Assembly: GCF_000768675.1 (NCBI RefSeq)
Contig: NZ_AVPI01000077.1
Coordinates: forward strand, 57,250 to 121,249
Origin: Knoellia flava TL1
GTDB taxonomy: Bacteria; Actinomycetota; Actinomycetes; Actinomycetales; Dermatophilaceae
Reading direction: 5' to 3'
Length of the DNA: 64,000 nucleotides
Of this stretch, positions 22,137 to 30,005 are shown piece by piece (within the stretch, counting starts at the first letter, position 1; each line of letters begins with the position of its first letter). Made by a program: the position numbers and the translations under genes. The notes below the pieces were generated by a model, which made no database searches, was not told where the DNA came from, and saw only the letters and a program-made list of their open reading frames with translations.

Positions 22137-22532
22137 TCAAAGGCCTTGTCGGCTGCCTTCTGCGGCGATCTCGGCTCGGCGGGCAAGGCCGAGCGTCTGC
22201 ATAACTTGGGCGACGTGAGTCTCGACGATGCGCGGCGACAGGTAGAGGCGTTGGGCGATTTCCGATTGGTGTTGCCGCCCACGAGAAGTCGAACCAGTCC
22301 ATCTCGGCATCAGTGTTGCTCCCCCATCCGCTCTTGGGCCGAGGTAGTGCCCTACACGGCCGGCGGGCACAGCGGTCGCCACGGTGTCCTCGCGAGCAGG
22401 GTCGCGGATGGCCCGCAACGTTTCGTCTTGGTCCCCGAGCCAGGACAGGTGGTCCGAGCCAGCGCGCTCCAACAGCTCAGCGCCAAGGATCTGGTCGGCC
22501 ATCTCGCGACCGCACTCCACCGGTATCTCCAT
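22137..22532 (-). pseudogene. Remnant of an alpha/beta-hydrolase-LuxR regulator
   Basis: The first part resembles the C-terminal end of an alpha/beta hydrolase domain (Pro-Val-Glu-Cys-Gly-Arg, then Gly-Ser-Asp-His-Leu-Ser-Trp-Leu-Gly-Asp). The end is a LuxR/GerE DNA-binding helix pair (Glu-Ile-Ala-Gln-Arg-Leu-Tyr-Leu-Ser-Pro-Arg followed by Val-Glu-Thr-His-Val). The hydrolase core and the first GerE helix are missing or scrambled, so it is a decayed gene. It is 131 codons long, while intact proteins of this kind have 350 or more. It may be old chromosomal sequence caught in the island. Confidence 0.55.
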
Positions 22533-22775
22533 GTTCTGAGTTGAGTGAATGAGAAGGTGGGAACTCGGATATCGGCCAAGGTGTCGTGGGCGTCGACGTC
22601 GAGGTGGAGCCTCAGCGAGGCGGCAACGGCCCCCGGAGAATAGACCAGCCGCTGGTCCCCGAGACGGCGACGATTCTGCTCACCGCCGCGAGGTGCGCGA
22701 CCTCGTCGAGCGGATGCCCAAGTCGTCCGGCCGACGCCCGCCTCGCCTCGGACCTCCAGCAGTCCTCGGCGGCCA

Positions 22776-22917
22776 TGGTTCTCAACCCTCTAGCCGGTAA
22801 GGCCTACCTCGATGCACCGCTCGACGTACAGCGGGCGGTGCTCCGCTCGGCGATGAAAAGGTGACCGTCCTGCCAGCCCGAAGCGCGGCAGAACATCGAC
22901 TGACGAGCAGCTGCTGA
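22776..22917 (+). pseudogene. Probable C-terminal fragment of a serine recombinase
   Basis: One frame reads Ala-Pro-Leu-Asp-Val-Gln-Arg-Ala-Val-Leu. After a one-base shift in an A-run near 22857, the next frame reads Val-Thr-Val-Leu-Pro-Ala. Together they match the end of large serine recombinases, where a Pro-Leu-Asp-Val-Lys-Arg-Ala-Val helix precedes a Val-Thr-Val-Leu-Pro-Ala strand. The catalytic serine domain is not visible upstream. If correct, it is the trace of the enzyme that brought the island in. The match is short and based on memory of the family pattern. Confidence 0.4.
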
Positions 22918-22984
22918 TCGTGGGCACGGGCGCATGATGAGTCCGCGTCAAGCCGCTGTCAGGCCTCGCAGCTAGGGTCAGGCT

Positions 22985-24646
22985 GTGCCCGACTCTGACT
23001 GGACCAACTACGGAGAGATCTTCACGCGCCGATGGGTAGTGGACACCATCTTGGACGCTGTCGGTTACTCGTCCGAGGCCGACTTGACGACCCTTCGGCT
23101 GTGCGAGCCGTCTTGTGGTTCAGGTGCCTTTCTGGGCCCGATCGTCGAGCGGCTGATCGCGAGCGCGAAGCGTCATGGTGTTCCGCTAGACGTGCTGGCC
23201 GGTGCGATTCGTGCCTACGACTTGCAGCCCGAGCACGTCGATGTGTCTCGACGGAAGTGCGTCGATCTGTTGCTCGCGGCTGGGGTCGATTCATTAGTTG
23301 CTGTGAAGCTGTCGGAGCAGTGGGTCAAGGTCGCTGACTTCTTGATTGACCCGGTTGATGAAGAGCCGGTCGACGTTGTGGTCGGGAACCCGCCGTACAT
23401 CCGGTACGACGACCTTCCCTCGGCGGTGGCGACGGCCTATCGGCTCGGCTGGCCGACAATGCGTGGTCGAGGCGACATCTACGTTGGCTTCTACGAGCGC
23501 TCGCTGCTCATGCTCAAGCAGGGTGGCCGGGTCGGTTTCATCTGCGCCGACAGGTGGATGCGTAACCAGTACGGCGCACCGCTGCGGGCATTCGTCTCTG
23601 ATGGCTTTGCGGTTGAGCAGGTGTGGACGATGCACGACGTGGACGCGTTCGAGGCCCAGGTCTCCGCCTACCCCGCAATCACTGTCATGAGCCGACGCCC
23701 TCAGGGTTCTGTCGTTGTTGCCGACACTACGTCCGCCTTCGGGGCGTCGAGTGCAGTAACGCTGCTTGAGTGGGCACAGAACGCGGAAGGATCCAGCGGC
23801 TTTTCCGACGTAGGCGTAGCGGCTCACAGAGTGCCGCATTGGTTTGAAGGGTCGGAACTGTGGCCGACGGGCTCGCCGGCCCGACTGGCCTTGATCGAGC
23901 TGCTGAATGACAATTTCGAGCCGCTTCACAACCCGAACACGGGCACCAAGGTCTCGATCGGCGTTGCCTCCGGCGCAGACAAGGTGTACGTCACGAAGAA
24001 CCCAAACGTGGCCGAGCCCGACCGGATGTTGCCACTAGCGATGCGGCGTGACCTCATGCGAGGCGAATTCGAGTGGCAGGGCAACTACCTCGTCAACCCT
24101 TGGGACTCCGATGGCCAATTGGTCGACCTTGCGGACTATCCCCGCATGGCGGCGTACCTCAGCGAGCATCCCGGCTTGAAAGACCGGCACGTCGCCAAGA
24201 AGGCCCCCGCTTCATGGCATCGCACGATCGACAAGGTGACGCCCGGCCTCACTGAGAAGCCCAAGTTGCTCCTGCAGGACATGAAGGCGCACATCCACCC
24301 GGTGCTCGAACCGGGTGGCCACTATCCGCACCACAATCTGTACTACGTCACCTCGGACTCTTGGGATATGGAGGTTCTGGGCGGACTGCTGTTGTCGCGG
24401 ATTGCGCAGGCATTCATCGAGGCCTACTGCGTCCGAATGCGTGGCGGCACGCTGCGCTTCCAGTCGCAATACTTGAAGAAGATCCGAGTGCCCGATCCGG
24501 GCTCTGTGAGCGAAGCAACTGCCGAGGCGCTTCGAACGGCTTTCCGCCAACGTGACGTTTCTGCTGCGACGCTCGCCGCTGCGCAGGCATACTCCATCGA
24601 CCCTGCGCACTACGAGCTAATGGAGACACCCGTTGCTACAACCTGA
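22985..24646 (+). CDS. Adenine-specific DNA methyltransferase of a PaeR7I/XhoI-type restriction system
   Basis: A 553-residue N6-adenine methyltransferase. The S-adenosylmethionine-binding motif is Glu-Pro-Ser-Cys-Gly-Ser-Gly-Ala-Phe near residue 43. The catalytic motif is Asn-Pro-Pro-Tyr near residue 133, in a Val-Gly-Asn-Pro-Pro-Tyr-Ile-Arg context. The C-terminal half (about 280-530) is the target-recognition region. The start is GTG 22985; TAGGGT (22973-22978) 6 bases before it suggests leaderless transcription. Its 3' end overlaps the endonuclease gene by 14 bases. It should protect the host by methylating the adenine of the same site that the endonuclease cuts, predicted CTCGAG from the family. 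Confidence 0.9.
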   Translation: MPDSDWTNYGEIFTRRWVVDTILDAVGYSSEADLTTLRLCEPSCGSGAFLGPIVERLIASAKRHGVPLDVLAGAIRAYDLQPEHVDVSRRKCVDLLLAAGVDSLVAVKLSEQWVKVADFLIDPVDEEPVDVVVGNPPYIRYDDLPSAVATAYRLGWPTMRGRGDIYVGFYERSLLMLKQGGRVGFICADRWMRNQYGAPLRAFVSDGFAVEQVWTMHDVDAFEAQVSAYPAITVMSRRPQGSVVVADTTSAFGASSAVTLLEWAQNAEGSSGFSDVGVAAHRVPHWFEGSELWPTGSPARLALIELLNDNFEPLHNPNTGTKVSIGVASGADKVYVTKNPNVAEPDRMLPLAMRRDLMRGEFEWQGNYLVNPWDSDGQLVDLADYPRMAAYLSEHPGLKDRHVAKKAPASWHRTIDKVTPGLTEKPKLLLQDMKAHIHPVLEPGGHYPHHNLYYVTSDSWDMEVLGGLLLSRIAQAFIEAYCVRMRGGTLRFQSQYLKKIRVPDPGSVSEATAEALRTAFRQRDVSAATLAAAQAYSIDPAHYELMETPVATT

Positions 24647-25349
24647 CGAGATCGAGCCGCTACTCATCAATTTCTGGGCGAGGCGAGGCGAGTCCGCGCA
24701 GCGTCTTGCGGCCGCAGGGCGCTCCAACACCGGTGCTCAAGCGCGAGATGCCCTTCACATGCAGAGCATGGCTACATTCGTGCGCCAAATGTTCATCGAC
24801 GCGGGGCTCGACTCGAGCGACGTGGTGCTCGATCGCGCCGTTCCAGGCTTCTACCGACGCTCCAAGGAGTGGGACGTGGTGGCGATGCGTAAGGGCCACC
24901 TCGTGGGCGTCGTCGAGCTGAAGTCGCAGGAGTCGAGTCCGGGCAACAACGCGAACAACCGACTTGAGGAAGCGGTCGGGAGCGCGGTCGATGCACACAC
25001 GGTGCAGGACTACTCAGGCGTGTATGGCGATCTGGGTGTGTGGGCCGCCTGGTGCATGACCTTCAACGCCAACTGTGAGACCGGCGCCCCCGTGGGTTAC
25101 AAGTTCAACCGCGCACCGCTGTTTTCAGTCGACCCGGAGTTCGAGCCGATGACCTACGCGTCCCAATACGAGATTGCGGTCCAACGATTTATCGCCACCA
25201 ACGTCTACAACGCGGCATGGATGCTTACTACCTGGATCAACGCGGACAGTTCCATCGGCTACTACGAGCCGGTGCCGACCGCGACGGCGGCAACACTCCG
25301 CACCCAGATAGAGGCACGCGTCCAGTTCGCCCTGCAAGTCCTTGGATAG
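24633..25349 (+). CDS. PaeR7I-family type II restriction endonuclease
   Basis: A 238-residue protein of the length typical for PaeR7I/XhoI. The active site is visible as Trp-Asp-Val-Val-Ala (residues 79-83), then Val-Val-Glu-Leu-Lys-Ser-Gln (92-98), that is Asp...Glu-X-Lys of a PD-(D/E)XK nuclease. A Gly-Asn-Asn-X-Asn-Asn-Arg stretch followed by Glu-Glu-Ala-Gly/Val-Gly-Ser-Ala is shared with PaeR7I as I recall it. No ATG is available; TTG 24633 inside the methyltransferase 3' end is the best start. This implies weak, coupled translation, which would keep nuclease levels low relative to the methyltransferase. Known members recognise CTCGAG; that specificity is inferred. Confidence 0.9.
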   Translation: MLQPDEIEPLLINFWARRGESAQRLAAAGRSNTGAQARDALHMQSMATFVRQMFIDAGLDSSDVVLDRAVPGFYRRSKEWDVVAMRKGHLVGVVELKSQESSPGNNANNRLEEAVGSAVDAHTVQDYSGVYGDLGVWAAWCMTFNANCETGAPVGYKFNRAPLFSVDPEFEPMTYASQYEIAVQRFIATNVYNAAWMLTTWINADSSIGYYEPVPTATAATLRTQIEARVQFALQVLG

Positions 25350-25641
25350 GTTTGGCTTTCTAAGCTCCTCGCATTGTATTGGTGGACCCCAGGCCCAGCC
25401 GACTCCCCAAAGTCCTGAGAATCGAATCGCGGACGTGTGTGGAGGCCCGACCTGAGTCGATCCAAGCCTACTCGTCCACGATCGGGGCGATGGTCCTCCT
25501 CTCCGGCGCTGTCCTCACCGGCGCCCCGCCTGCAATTCCGCCCCTGAGTCGGTAGAGCTGAGAAGCCACGCAGCGGTTCCTCTACCTAACGGCATTGACG
25601 TCGATGCTGGGCACGCCAACGATGCTCATCGATGAGTGAGC
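25350..25641. other. Convergent intergenic region in the island
   Basis: It separates the endonuclease gene from the 3' end of the three-gene minus-strand operon. I see no gene and no strong hairpin. Confidence 0.5.
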
Positions 25642-26631
25642 TCAGAGCCGTGCAAGTATGTCGCGCAGCAGGTCGCGTGCCTCTTGTGTGAACGCTTGGC
25701 GGTTGGTCCGCCTCCATTCAGAATCCGCGCTATGCACTCGCTTTAACTCAGGAAGCAACTCAAATGCCGTGTCCTGCAGCAGCTTCAGGCCTTCCTCCTC
25801 ATGCGTCATCTCCTCGTCCAACGCAAGGTCATATTCGCTCTGTCCCCGATATATTGAAAACTGACCGCTTGCCGTGACCTCCAGCGAGGCGCGCAAAGAG
25901 AGCGCTTCGGACCAAACAACAAATTTGGCAGGGCCAAATCGGTTAAGAGTGCCAGCTAGAAGCGCGAGCAACTCCGGCCGGTCCATCTCCACGCCTCGCG
26001 ACATGTTGGTAGGTCGATAGGCCATATCCTGATTGGACATCGACCGGACGTTGACGACTTCTAGGTCGTCGTTCAGTTGCGGGTCATGGGTGGCGCGATA
26101 CAGAATCCACCGGAAAAAGTCGTCGTCTCCGAATTCTAAGTCGTTTGAGTCACGCATCACTGCGGCCGAGTCGTCCACGCTCTGTAGTAGGTCTTCCACT
26201 GCAGGAATGACGTGGGCTCGAAGGCGCGTGTCATTTCTCTCGCCTAGCAAACCCAGCACTTCGCCATCCTCAACGCCCTCGGCGAATGTGATGTCCGCGG
26301 CTCTAAGCCGGGCAGTGACTCGGCTGTCCGCCTCTACGCCGAACACGCGTTCCAGTGTTCGGTCAGGCTCGTCCCAGTAGAGCCGTGCGCGCACCTGGTC
26401 GGGGTAGTCCTCCGACTCAAGAACTGGCTCTGGGCGGCCACCGGTGGGACGGTTGCGGAGTACCTGCCCGATAAGTTGGTCGGTGTCGTCCCTGACCGAA
26501 CCCCATCCGCGGGTGCCTGGTTCCCCGGTGTAGCGGGCGTCCCTTAAGGCGGCCGCGATGTCCTCTAAAGGTGCGCTCGTCAGTATTCGGACTGGCGTTA
26601 CCGAGATCTGTCCAGATGTCGTCGTCGGCAT
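25642..26631 (-). CDS. Uncharacterised soluble protein, third gene of the island operon
   Basis: A 329-residue acidic protein without signal peptide or membrane segments. ATG 26631 has a GGGGGA ribosome-binding site 3-8 bases upstream. I recognise no domain or catalytic motif. The N-terminal third contains a Gly-Thr-Arg-Gly-Trp-Gly segment. The middle has an acidic Glu-Phe-Gly-Asp-Asp-Asp-Phe-Phe-Arg-Trp helix. The C-terminal 80 residues are rich in Glu/Leu/Arg heptad-like helices (Glu-Glu-Glu-Gly-Leu-Lys-Leu-Leu) and could form a coiled coil. The start lies 13 bases after the stop of the membrane-protein gene, so the three genes form one operon. Function unknown. Confidence 0.7.
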   Translation of the reverse strand: MPTTTSGQISVTPVRILTSAPLEDIAAALRDARYTGEPGTRGWGSVRDDTDQLIGQVLRNRPTGGRPEPVLESEDYPDQVRARLYWDEPDRTLERVFGVEADSRVTARLRAADITFAEGVEDGEVLGLLGERNDTRLRAHVIPAVEDLLQSVDDSAAVMRDSNDLEFGDDDFFRWILYRATHDPQLNDDLEVVNVRSMSNQDMAYRPTNMSRGVEMDRPELLALLAGTLNRFGPAKFVVWSEALSLRASLEVTASGQFSIYRGQSEYDLALDEEMTHEEEGLKLLQDTAFELLPELKRVHSADSEWRRTNRQAFTQEARDLLRDILARL

Positions 26632-26644
26632 GCGTCCCCCATGT

Positions 26645-27289
26645 CTAGCTCAGCTCGACGGCCTTCACCGAGGCGTCAAGGTGTACCAGACGCGCGAGCG
26701 CGCGTCCTCTTCTACTAGAAGATCGCAGCGCATATTTTACCTTGCAGCGGACGGGGAGGCCCTTGCTCACCGGTTCCCACTCGACGCGCGTAAGCGCCAC
26801 CGTCCCGACCTGGTCAAGGTCAGGCAAGTTGTGTTCAAAGCCTGCTGTCGCCATCTGGAACGTGATGTTCGTCGGCGACATGTCCTCGCTGAGGTGAAAC
26901 ACCCCATCAGGTATCACCCGGATGTAGAGCCACACCTGCTCCTTGGACAGGCGACGCATCAGGATCCAAGAAAGCAAGGACCGGTCAGGGGCTTGAACCT
27001 CGTGTGTGATGAGACGTCGCTTTCGAGAGTCGCTAGAGCGAATGGAGAACACACGGTCCTCAACGACGACTTTGTCACTCTTCCACACCAGCTTCAGAGA
27101 AGGAATCTTCCAAATTCTCGTGCTTGCGAGCCCCGAGAGGGCTAATGCCACAACGACTGCGAACGCTTGTGCGGCTAGGAACGGAGGAGTCCACCCGAAT
27201 TCCTCTTTGATCCACAAGACCGCAAGGTAGCTTAATAAGGCGGTGGCAGTGCGCAGCAGCCCGTCGATCGGGCCGAACCATGATTTCAC
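26645..27289 (-). CDS. Two-TM protein with beta-rich cytoplasmic domain, second gene of the island operon
   Basis: A 214-residue protein. Two hydrophobic helices occupy about residues 8-26 and 36-54. The remaining 155 residues alternate charged and beta-branched residues with many predicted strands and no membrane segment. This 2TM-plus-beta layout resembles in outline the effector proteins of some bacterial immune systems, such as Cap15-like proteins of CBASS, but no sequence motif confirms that. It starts at GTG 27289, 3 bases after the stop of the upstream gene. The soluble domain ends with a basic Arg-Ser-Ser-Ser-Arg-Arg segment. No characterised homologue is known to me. Confidence 0.65.
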   Translation of the reverse strand: MKSWFGPIDGLLRTATALLSYLAVLWIKEEFGWTPPFLAAQAFAVVVALALSGLASTRIWKIPSLKLVWKSDKVVVEDRVFSIRSSDSRKRRLITHEVQAPDRSLLSWILMRRLSKEQVWLYIRVIPDGVFHLSEDMSPTNITFQMATAGFEHNLPDLDQVGTVALTRVEWEPVSKGLPVRCKVKYALRSSSRRGRALARLVHLDASVKAVELS

Positions 27290-27292
27290 CTG

Positions 27293-27784
27293 TCAGGATC
27301 CGGTCCCGTAGCCGAGAGCCCGCTCAAGATCCTCGCGGAAACGTTTGAACGACTCATCTCGCCGGTATCGAATCTCTCCATCCCGGTTTACTTGCAGTTC
27401 CTCCGCAGAGTGCGGTATCCGGGCCGTTATGCTAACCACCACAGCATCATTTTCGAGAATGACCAAATCAGCCGATTCTAAGGAACCGTGCAATTTCACG
27501 ATGTTCTTCAGTGACGCTTCGAGTCCTTCTTCCAGCTCCGACGGCAGAGGCTCAAAGTTTGAATCTCGAAGGTCCAGTTCAGAGATGCGGTACCCATGTT
27601 GAGCCAACTCGTGTGCCAACTCAAGTAGCCCCCGGGTTCCGAGGATCTTCGGCCGAGTGCCATTTTCCTTATCCTCGTAGTCCCACGGCCGGGCATCGAC
27701 CCTCTGGTCGACCGCGTCAAGAAGCTCCGCGCCGGACGGGCCGGGCTGCACGACGAGCTGCTTTGTCGACACGTACGGCATCAT
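27293..27784 (-). CDS. Uncharacterised small soluble protein, first gene of the island operon
   Basis: A 163-residue protein if read from ATG 27784; ATG 27832 would add 16 residues that look less protein-like. There are no membrane segments or signal peptide. A central acidic helix (Leu-Pro-Ser-Glu-Leu-Glu-Glu-Gly-Leu-Glu) is followed by beta-strand-like sequence and a charged C-terminal helix. I recognise no family and no catalytic motif. Only 3 bases separate it from the two-TM gene, so it opens a tight operon of three. G+C and codon use are lower than in flanking chromosomal genes. Confidence 0.65.
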   Translation of the reverse strand: MMPYVSTKQLVVQPGPSGAELLDAVDQRVDARPWDYEDKENGTRPKILGTRGLLELAHELAQHGYRISELDLRDSNFEPLPSELEEGLEASLKNIVKLHGSLESADLVILENDAVVVSITARIPHSAEELQVNRDGEIRYRRDESFKRFREDLERALGYGTGS

Positions 27785-27832
27785 GCCACCGCCCACCGAC
27801 GGGTGATGGCATACGGAGTTCTTGGGCGCCAT

Positions 27833-28414
27833 GCTGGGTGCATCGAGGGCTGGTCGCGGAAGCGCGAGGCCCCAGCGCAGAGGGCCACCAGCACCGACAC
27901 TGGGTCAGCGCTCGTGGCATCGGCGTCGTCGGTCATCGTGCATCCCTTCTGGCTTGGTGGAGAAACTTGGGGGAGATATCGCGCCTAACCCGGAGGTGTA
28001 GGCCGCGCGGCAAGGGGAGGGGCTCCCCGCCAGGCCCTCGGCGGCAGCCTCCCGGCAATGGGTTAACCCCCGGGGAACTTTTTCTTCGGCCGGGGAATGG
28101 TGTGGGTGGGTGCCCCATGGCTGGCGGTGAGGCGCTGCTGGGTAGGGCCAGCTGACGCCTACCGGCAAAGTAGGTGAGGTTCAGCTACCCAACGACGGGG
28201 GCGCGGATCTCGTGTCCGGCGCGGAGTGACCTCTGGCTGTCGACGACGGTCGCCCGTTCGGTCTGTGCCTTGCGGATGGTGCCTACCGTTGCTCGGTTTT
28301 CGCCGAGGTTGGGCCGGTGAAGGGTGATGCCGGCGCGGAGCCCGTTTCAGGCCAGGAGTTAACGGACGTGGGCTCGCTCGACATCGCCTGTTCCGCGTCG
28401 CCACGCCTCACCAC
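27833..28414. other. Right part of the island without an intact gene
   Basis: It holds a GGGTTAACCC palindrome (28060-28069) in a G+C-rich tract of about 100 bases. On the minus strand around 28170-28320 there is a short helical tail reading Leu-Gly-Glu-Asn-Arg-Ala-Thr-Val-Gly and ending Ile-Arg-Ala-Pro-Val-Val-Gly before a stop. The tail may be the end of a lost gene. The promoter of the three-gene operon should lie near 27790-27900, but I cannot place it. Confidence 0.45.
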
Positions 28415-28687
28415 TGGCGTCCGCGGCATACCGAGGTGGTGTCGGTGAGGCGGTCCCGCTGAGCAACGCGACCGTCCAGCAGACCGCGGCCGACTACGTG
28501 TCGCGCCGACCCCCGGCCCGAGACACTGACCGAGTGGGGTCTCGGCAGCAGCACCGGCACCCCCGACGGGACGAGCGCCGTCGTCAGCTTGTCCGGGGTC
28601 GCCGACGTGCCGTTCGTCGGCTGGCTCCTCGGTGACGGCGTGACGATCACCGTCACCTCACGCGCCCGCGCCGACCTCGTCCGGTAG
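28415..28687 (+). pseudogene. 3' remnant of a TadE-like pilus assembly gene, frameshifted
   Basis: One frame reads Gly-Glu-Ala-Val-Pro-Leu-Ser-Asn-Ala-Thr-Val-Gln-Gln-Thr-Ala. After a shift in the C-run near 28509-28513, the next frame reads Trp-Gly-Leu-Gly, then Gly-Thr-Pro-Asp-Gly-Thr-Ser-Ala-Val-Val, and ends in Val-Thr-Ser-Arg-Ala-Arg-Ala-Asp-Leu-Val-Arg. This is how actinobacterial TadE/TadG-like minor pilins end. The N-terminal membrane helix is absent; an in-frame stop lies at 28360. With the cpaF fragment at 20459 it brackets the island and shows that a Tad/Flp locus once stood here. Confidence 0.65.
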
Positions 28688-28772
28688 CCGCGCGCATCCA
28701 CGCCACGCCGTCCCACCTTCGCGAAGGCCGAGGTTGCGGTGTTTCGGCGGGAGACGCAGCGACAATGACCCC

Positions 28773-29420
28773 GTGGACACCGCGCGGTCGGCCCGCTCCT
28801 GGCACCTTCTCACTGCCGTCGTGGCCTGGGTGGCCCTGCTGCTGCAGCTCGTCCTCGTCGTGCGGGGCAGCGTCGTGCTCGACGACGCGGCGCCGCCGGG
28901 ACTGAGCACGCGGCTCATCCGCTACATCTCCTACTTCACGATCCTCACCAACTTGCTCGTCGCCGTGACGACGACGACGCTCGCGCTGGCGCAGGACCGC
29001 TACCCGACGTGGTGGAAGGTGCTCCGGCTCAACGCGATCGTGGGCATCACCGTGACCGGGCTCGTCCACTGGTTCCTCCTGCGGCCGCTGCTCGACCTCG
29101 ACGGCGCCGACTGGCTCGCCGACAAGCTGCTCCACGTCGTCGTGCCGCTGCTCGCCTTCGTCGGCTGGGCCGCCTTCGGGCCGCGTGGCAAGGCGGAGCG
29201 CCGGCTGCTCCTCGCCTCGCTCGCCTACCCGGTCGGATGGCTCGCCTACACATTGGTGAGGGGAGCGGTGACCGGCTGGTACCCCTACCCGTTCCTCGAC
29301 GTCGGGCTGCACGGCTACGCCGGCGCACTGGCCGCCTGTGCCGGGGTCGCCGTCCTCTTCGTCGCGCTGACGTGGGGGTTCATCGCGGCCGACCGGCGAC
29401 TCCCAGAAGGGCGACGCTGA
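28773..29420 (+). CDS. Pr6Pr family membrane protein
   Basis: A 215-residue integral membrane protein with six predicted helices. The Tyr-Ile-Ser-Tyr-Phe-Thr-Ile-Leu-Thr-Asn-Leu motif after the first loop and the conserved His in Leu-Val-His-Trp-Phe are typical of the Pr6Pr family. GTG 28773 is preferred; an upstream ATG would add cysteine/arginine-rich sequence outside the family pattern. The molecular function of the family is not established. It begins about 85 bases after the Tad remnant and appears intact. Confidence 0.75.
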   Translation: MDTARSARSWHLLTAVVAWVALLLQLVLVVRGSVVLDDAAPPGLSTRLIRYISYFTILTNLLVAVTTTTLALAQDRYPTWWKVLRLNAIVGITVTGLVHWFLLRPLLDLDGADWLADKLLHVVVPLLAFVGWAAFGPRGKAERRLLLASLAYPVGWLAYTLVRGAVTGWYPYPFLDVGLHGYAGALAACAGVAVLFVALTWGFIAADRRLPEGRR

Positions 29421-29591
29421 CCCGAAACTGACCCGAACGGAGGAAAGCAAAATGCCTCCGACGGGCTACGGGCATTTCCGACAATCCTCGGACAGCCCTT
29501 CGCGTGCAGGAGAACGATCGTGGGTCAGGAGCCTGCCGCACCCAGGCGACGCTCCCGTCACCACGGCGGTGCTCCGAGAAGGGGATCCGTC

Positions 29592-30005
29592 ATGCACCAC
29601 TTCGCCTCGCGCCTGGTCAAGTCCGTGGCGCTCACCGCGGCACTGGGCCTCGCGACCGCCACAGGAGCTGCAGCCCACGAGTGCTACAACGCCAGCCGCT
29701 CCGACAAGGGCAACGAGATGGCCGGCTCCAAGTCCCAGGCCTGGTTCACGCTTCACGTCTCGGACATCATCGCCGGGGAGGTGGCAGAGGACATGTACGA
29801 CGCAGAGACCGGCGAGTGCATCCTCGGGGAGCTCGAAGCCAGCGGAGTCCCCGCGTCGTTCACCATCAAGATCCGTGCCGGCAAGGACGGTCTCGTCGGC
29901 GGTCCCAACAACGCGGACGGCCACGGCATCGACCACATCTTCCCGGCCTACGGCGACTCGATCATCGGCGCCTACGACACCTGCGGTGTCGAGCCGCCCA
30001 TGTAA
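29592..30005 (+). CDS. Small secreted protein of unknown function
   Basis: A 137-residue protein with a clear Sec signal peptide (basic start, hydrophobic core, Ala-Ala-Ala cleavage region near residue 27), leaving a mature protein of about 110 residues. The mature part has three cysteines, a Gly-Gly-Pro-Asn-Asn-Ala-Asp-Gly loop that might bind a cation, and an acidic composition. ATG 29592 is chosen because the signal peptide starts there and a GAAGGGG site lies 6-12 bases upstream. I do not recognise the family. It stands alone between a membrane-protein gene and prfB. Confidence 0.7.
   Translation: MHHFASRLVKSVALTAALGLATATGAAAHECYNASRSDKGNEMAGSKSQAWFTLHVSDIIAGEVAEDMYDAETGECILGELEASGVPASFTIKIRAGKDGLVGGPNNADGHGIDHIFPAYGDSIIGAYDTCGVEPPM

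Larger units (their letters stand above)
20718..28414. mobile_element. Genomic island inserted in the Tad pilus locus (borders approximate)
   Basis: The sequence between the broken cpaF gene and the TadE-like remnant has visibly lower G+C, looser codon use, long non-coding stretches and decayed genes. The 8-base word CGGCATAC/GTATGCCG, frequent elsewhere, is absent from it. It carries a tandem-HTH protein, a restriction-modification pair, a three-gene operon of unknown function and a probable serine-recombinase tail. No intact integrase and no direct repeats at the borders were found, so the exact ends and the mechanism of entry are inferred. Tad genes normally lying between cpaF and tadE are missing, so insertion went with deletion. 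Confidence 0.75.

Noticed and set aside
25642..27289. Calling the three-gene operon a CBASS system
   Set aside because: No CD-NTase motif, modifier enzyme or known effector domain is visible; only the outline of one membrane protein is similar.
28159..28404. 82-codon minus-strand frame near the right island edge
   Set aside because: Arg/Pro-rich and featureless. Another frame on that strand looks more like the tail of a real gene but has no start, so neither was called as a gene.
20700..28450. Attachment-site direct repeats or a tRNA at the island borders
   Set aside because: No direct repeat longer than a few bases and no tRNA gene were seen at either edge.
29452..29600. ATG 29452 preceded by an apparent GGAGGAAAG ribosome-binding site
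   Set aside because: Its frame runs through the small secreted-protein gene as a shadow and gives low-complexity Ser/Arg/Pro sequence. The site may belong to a short leader peptide, but nothing supports it.
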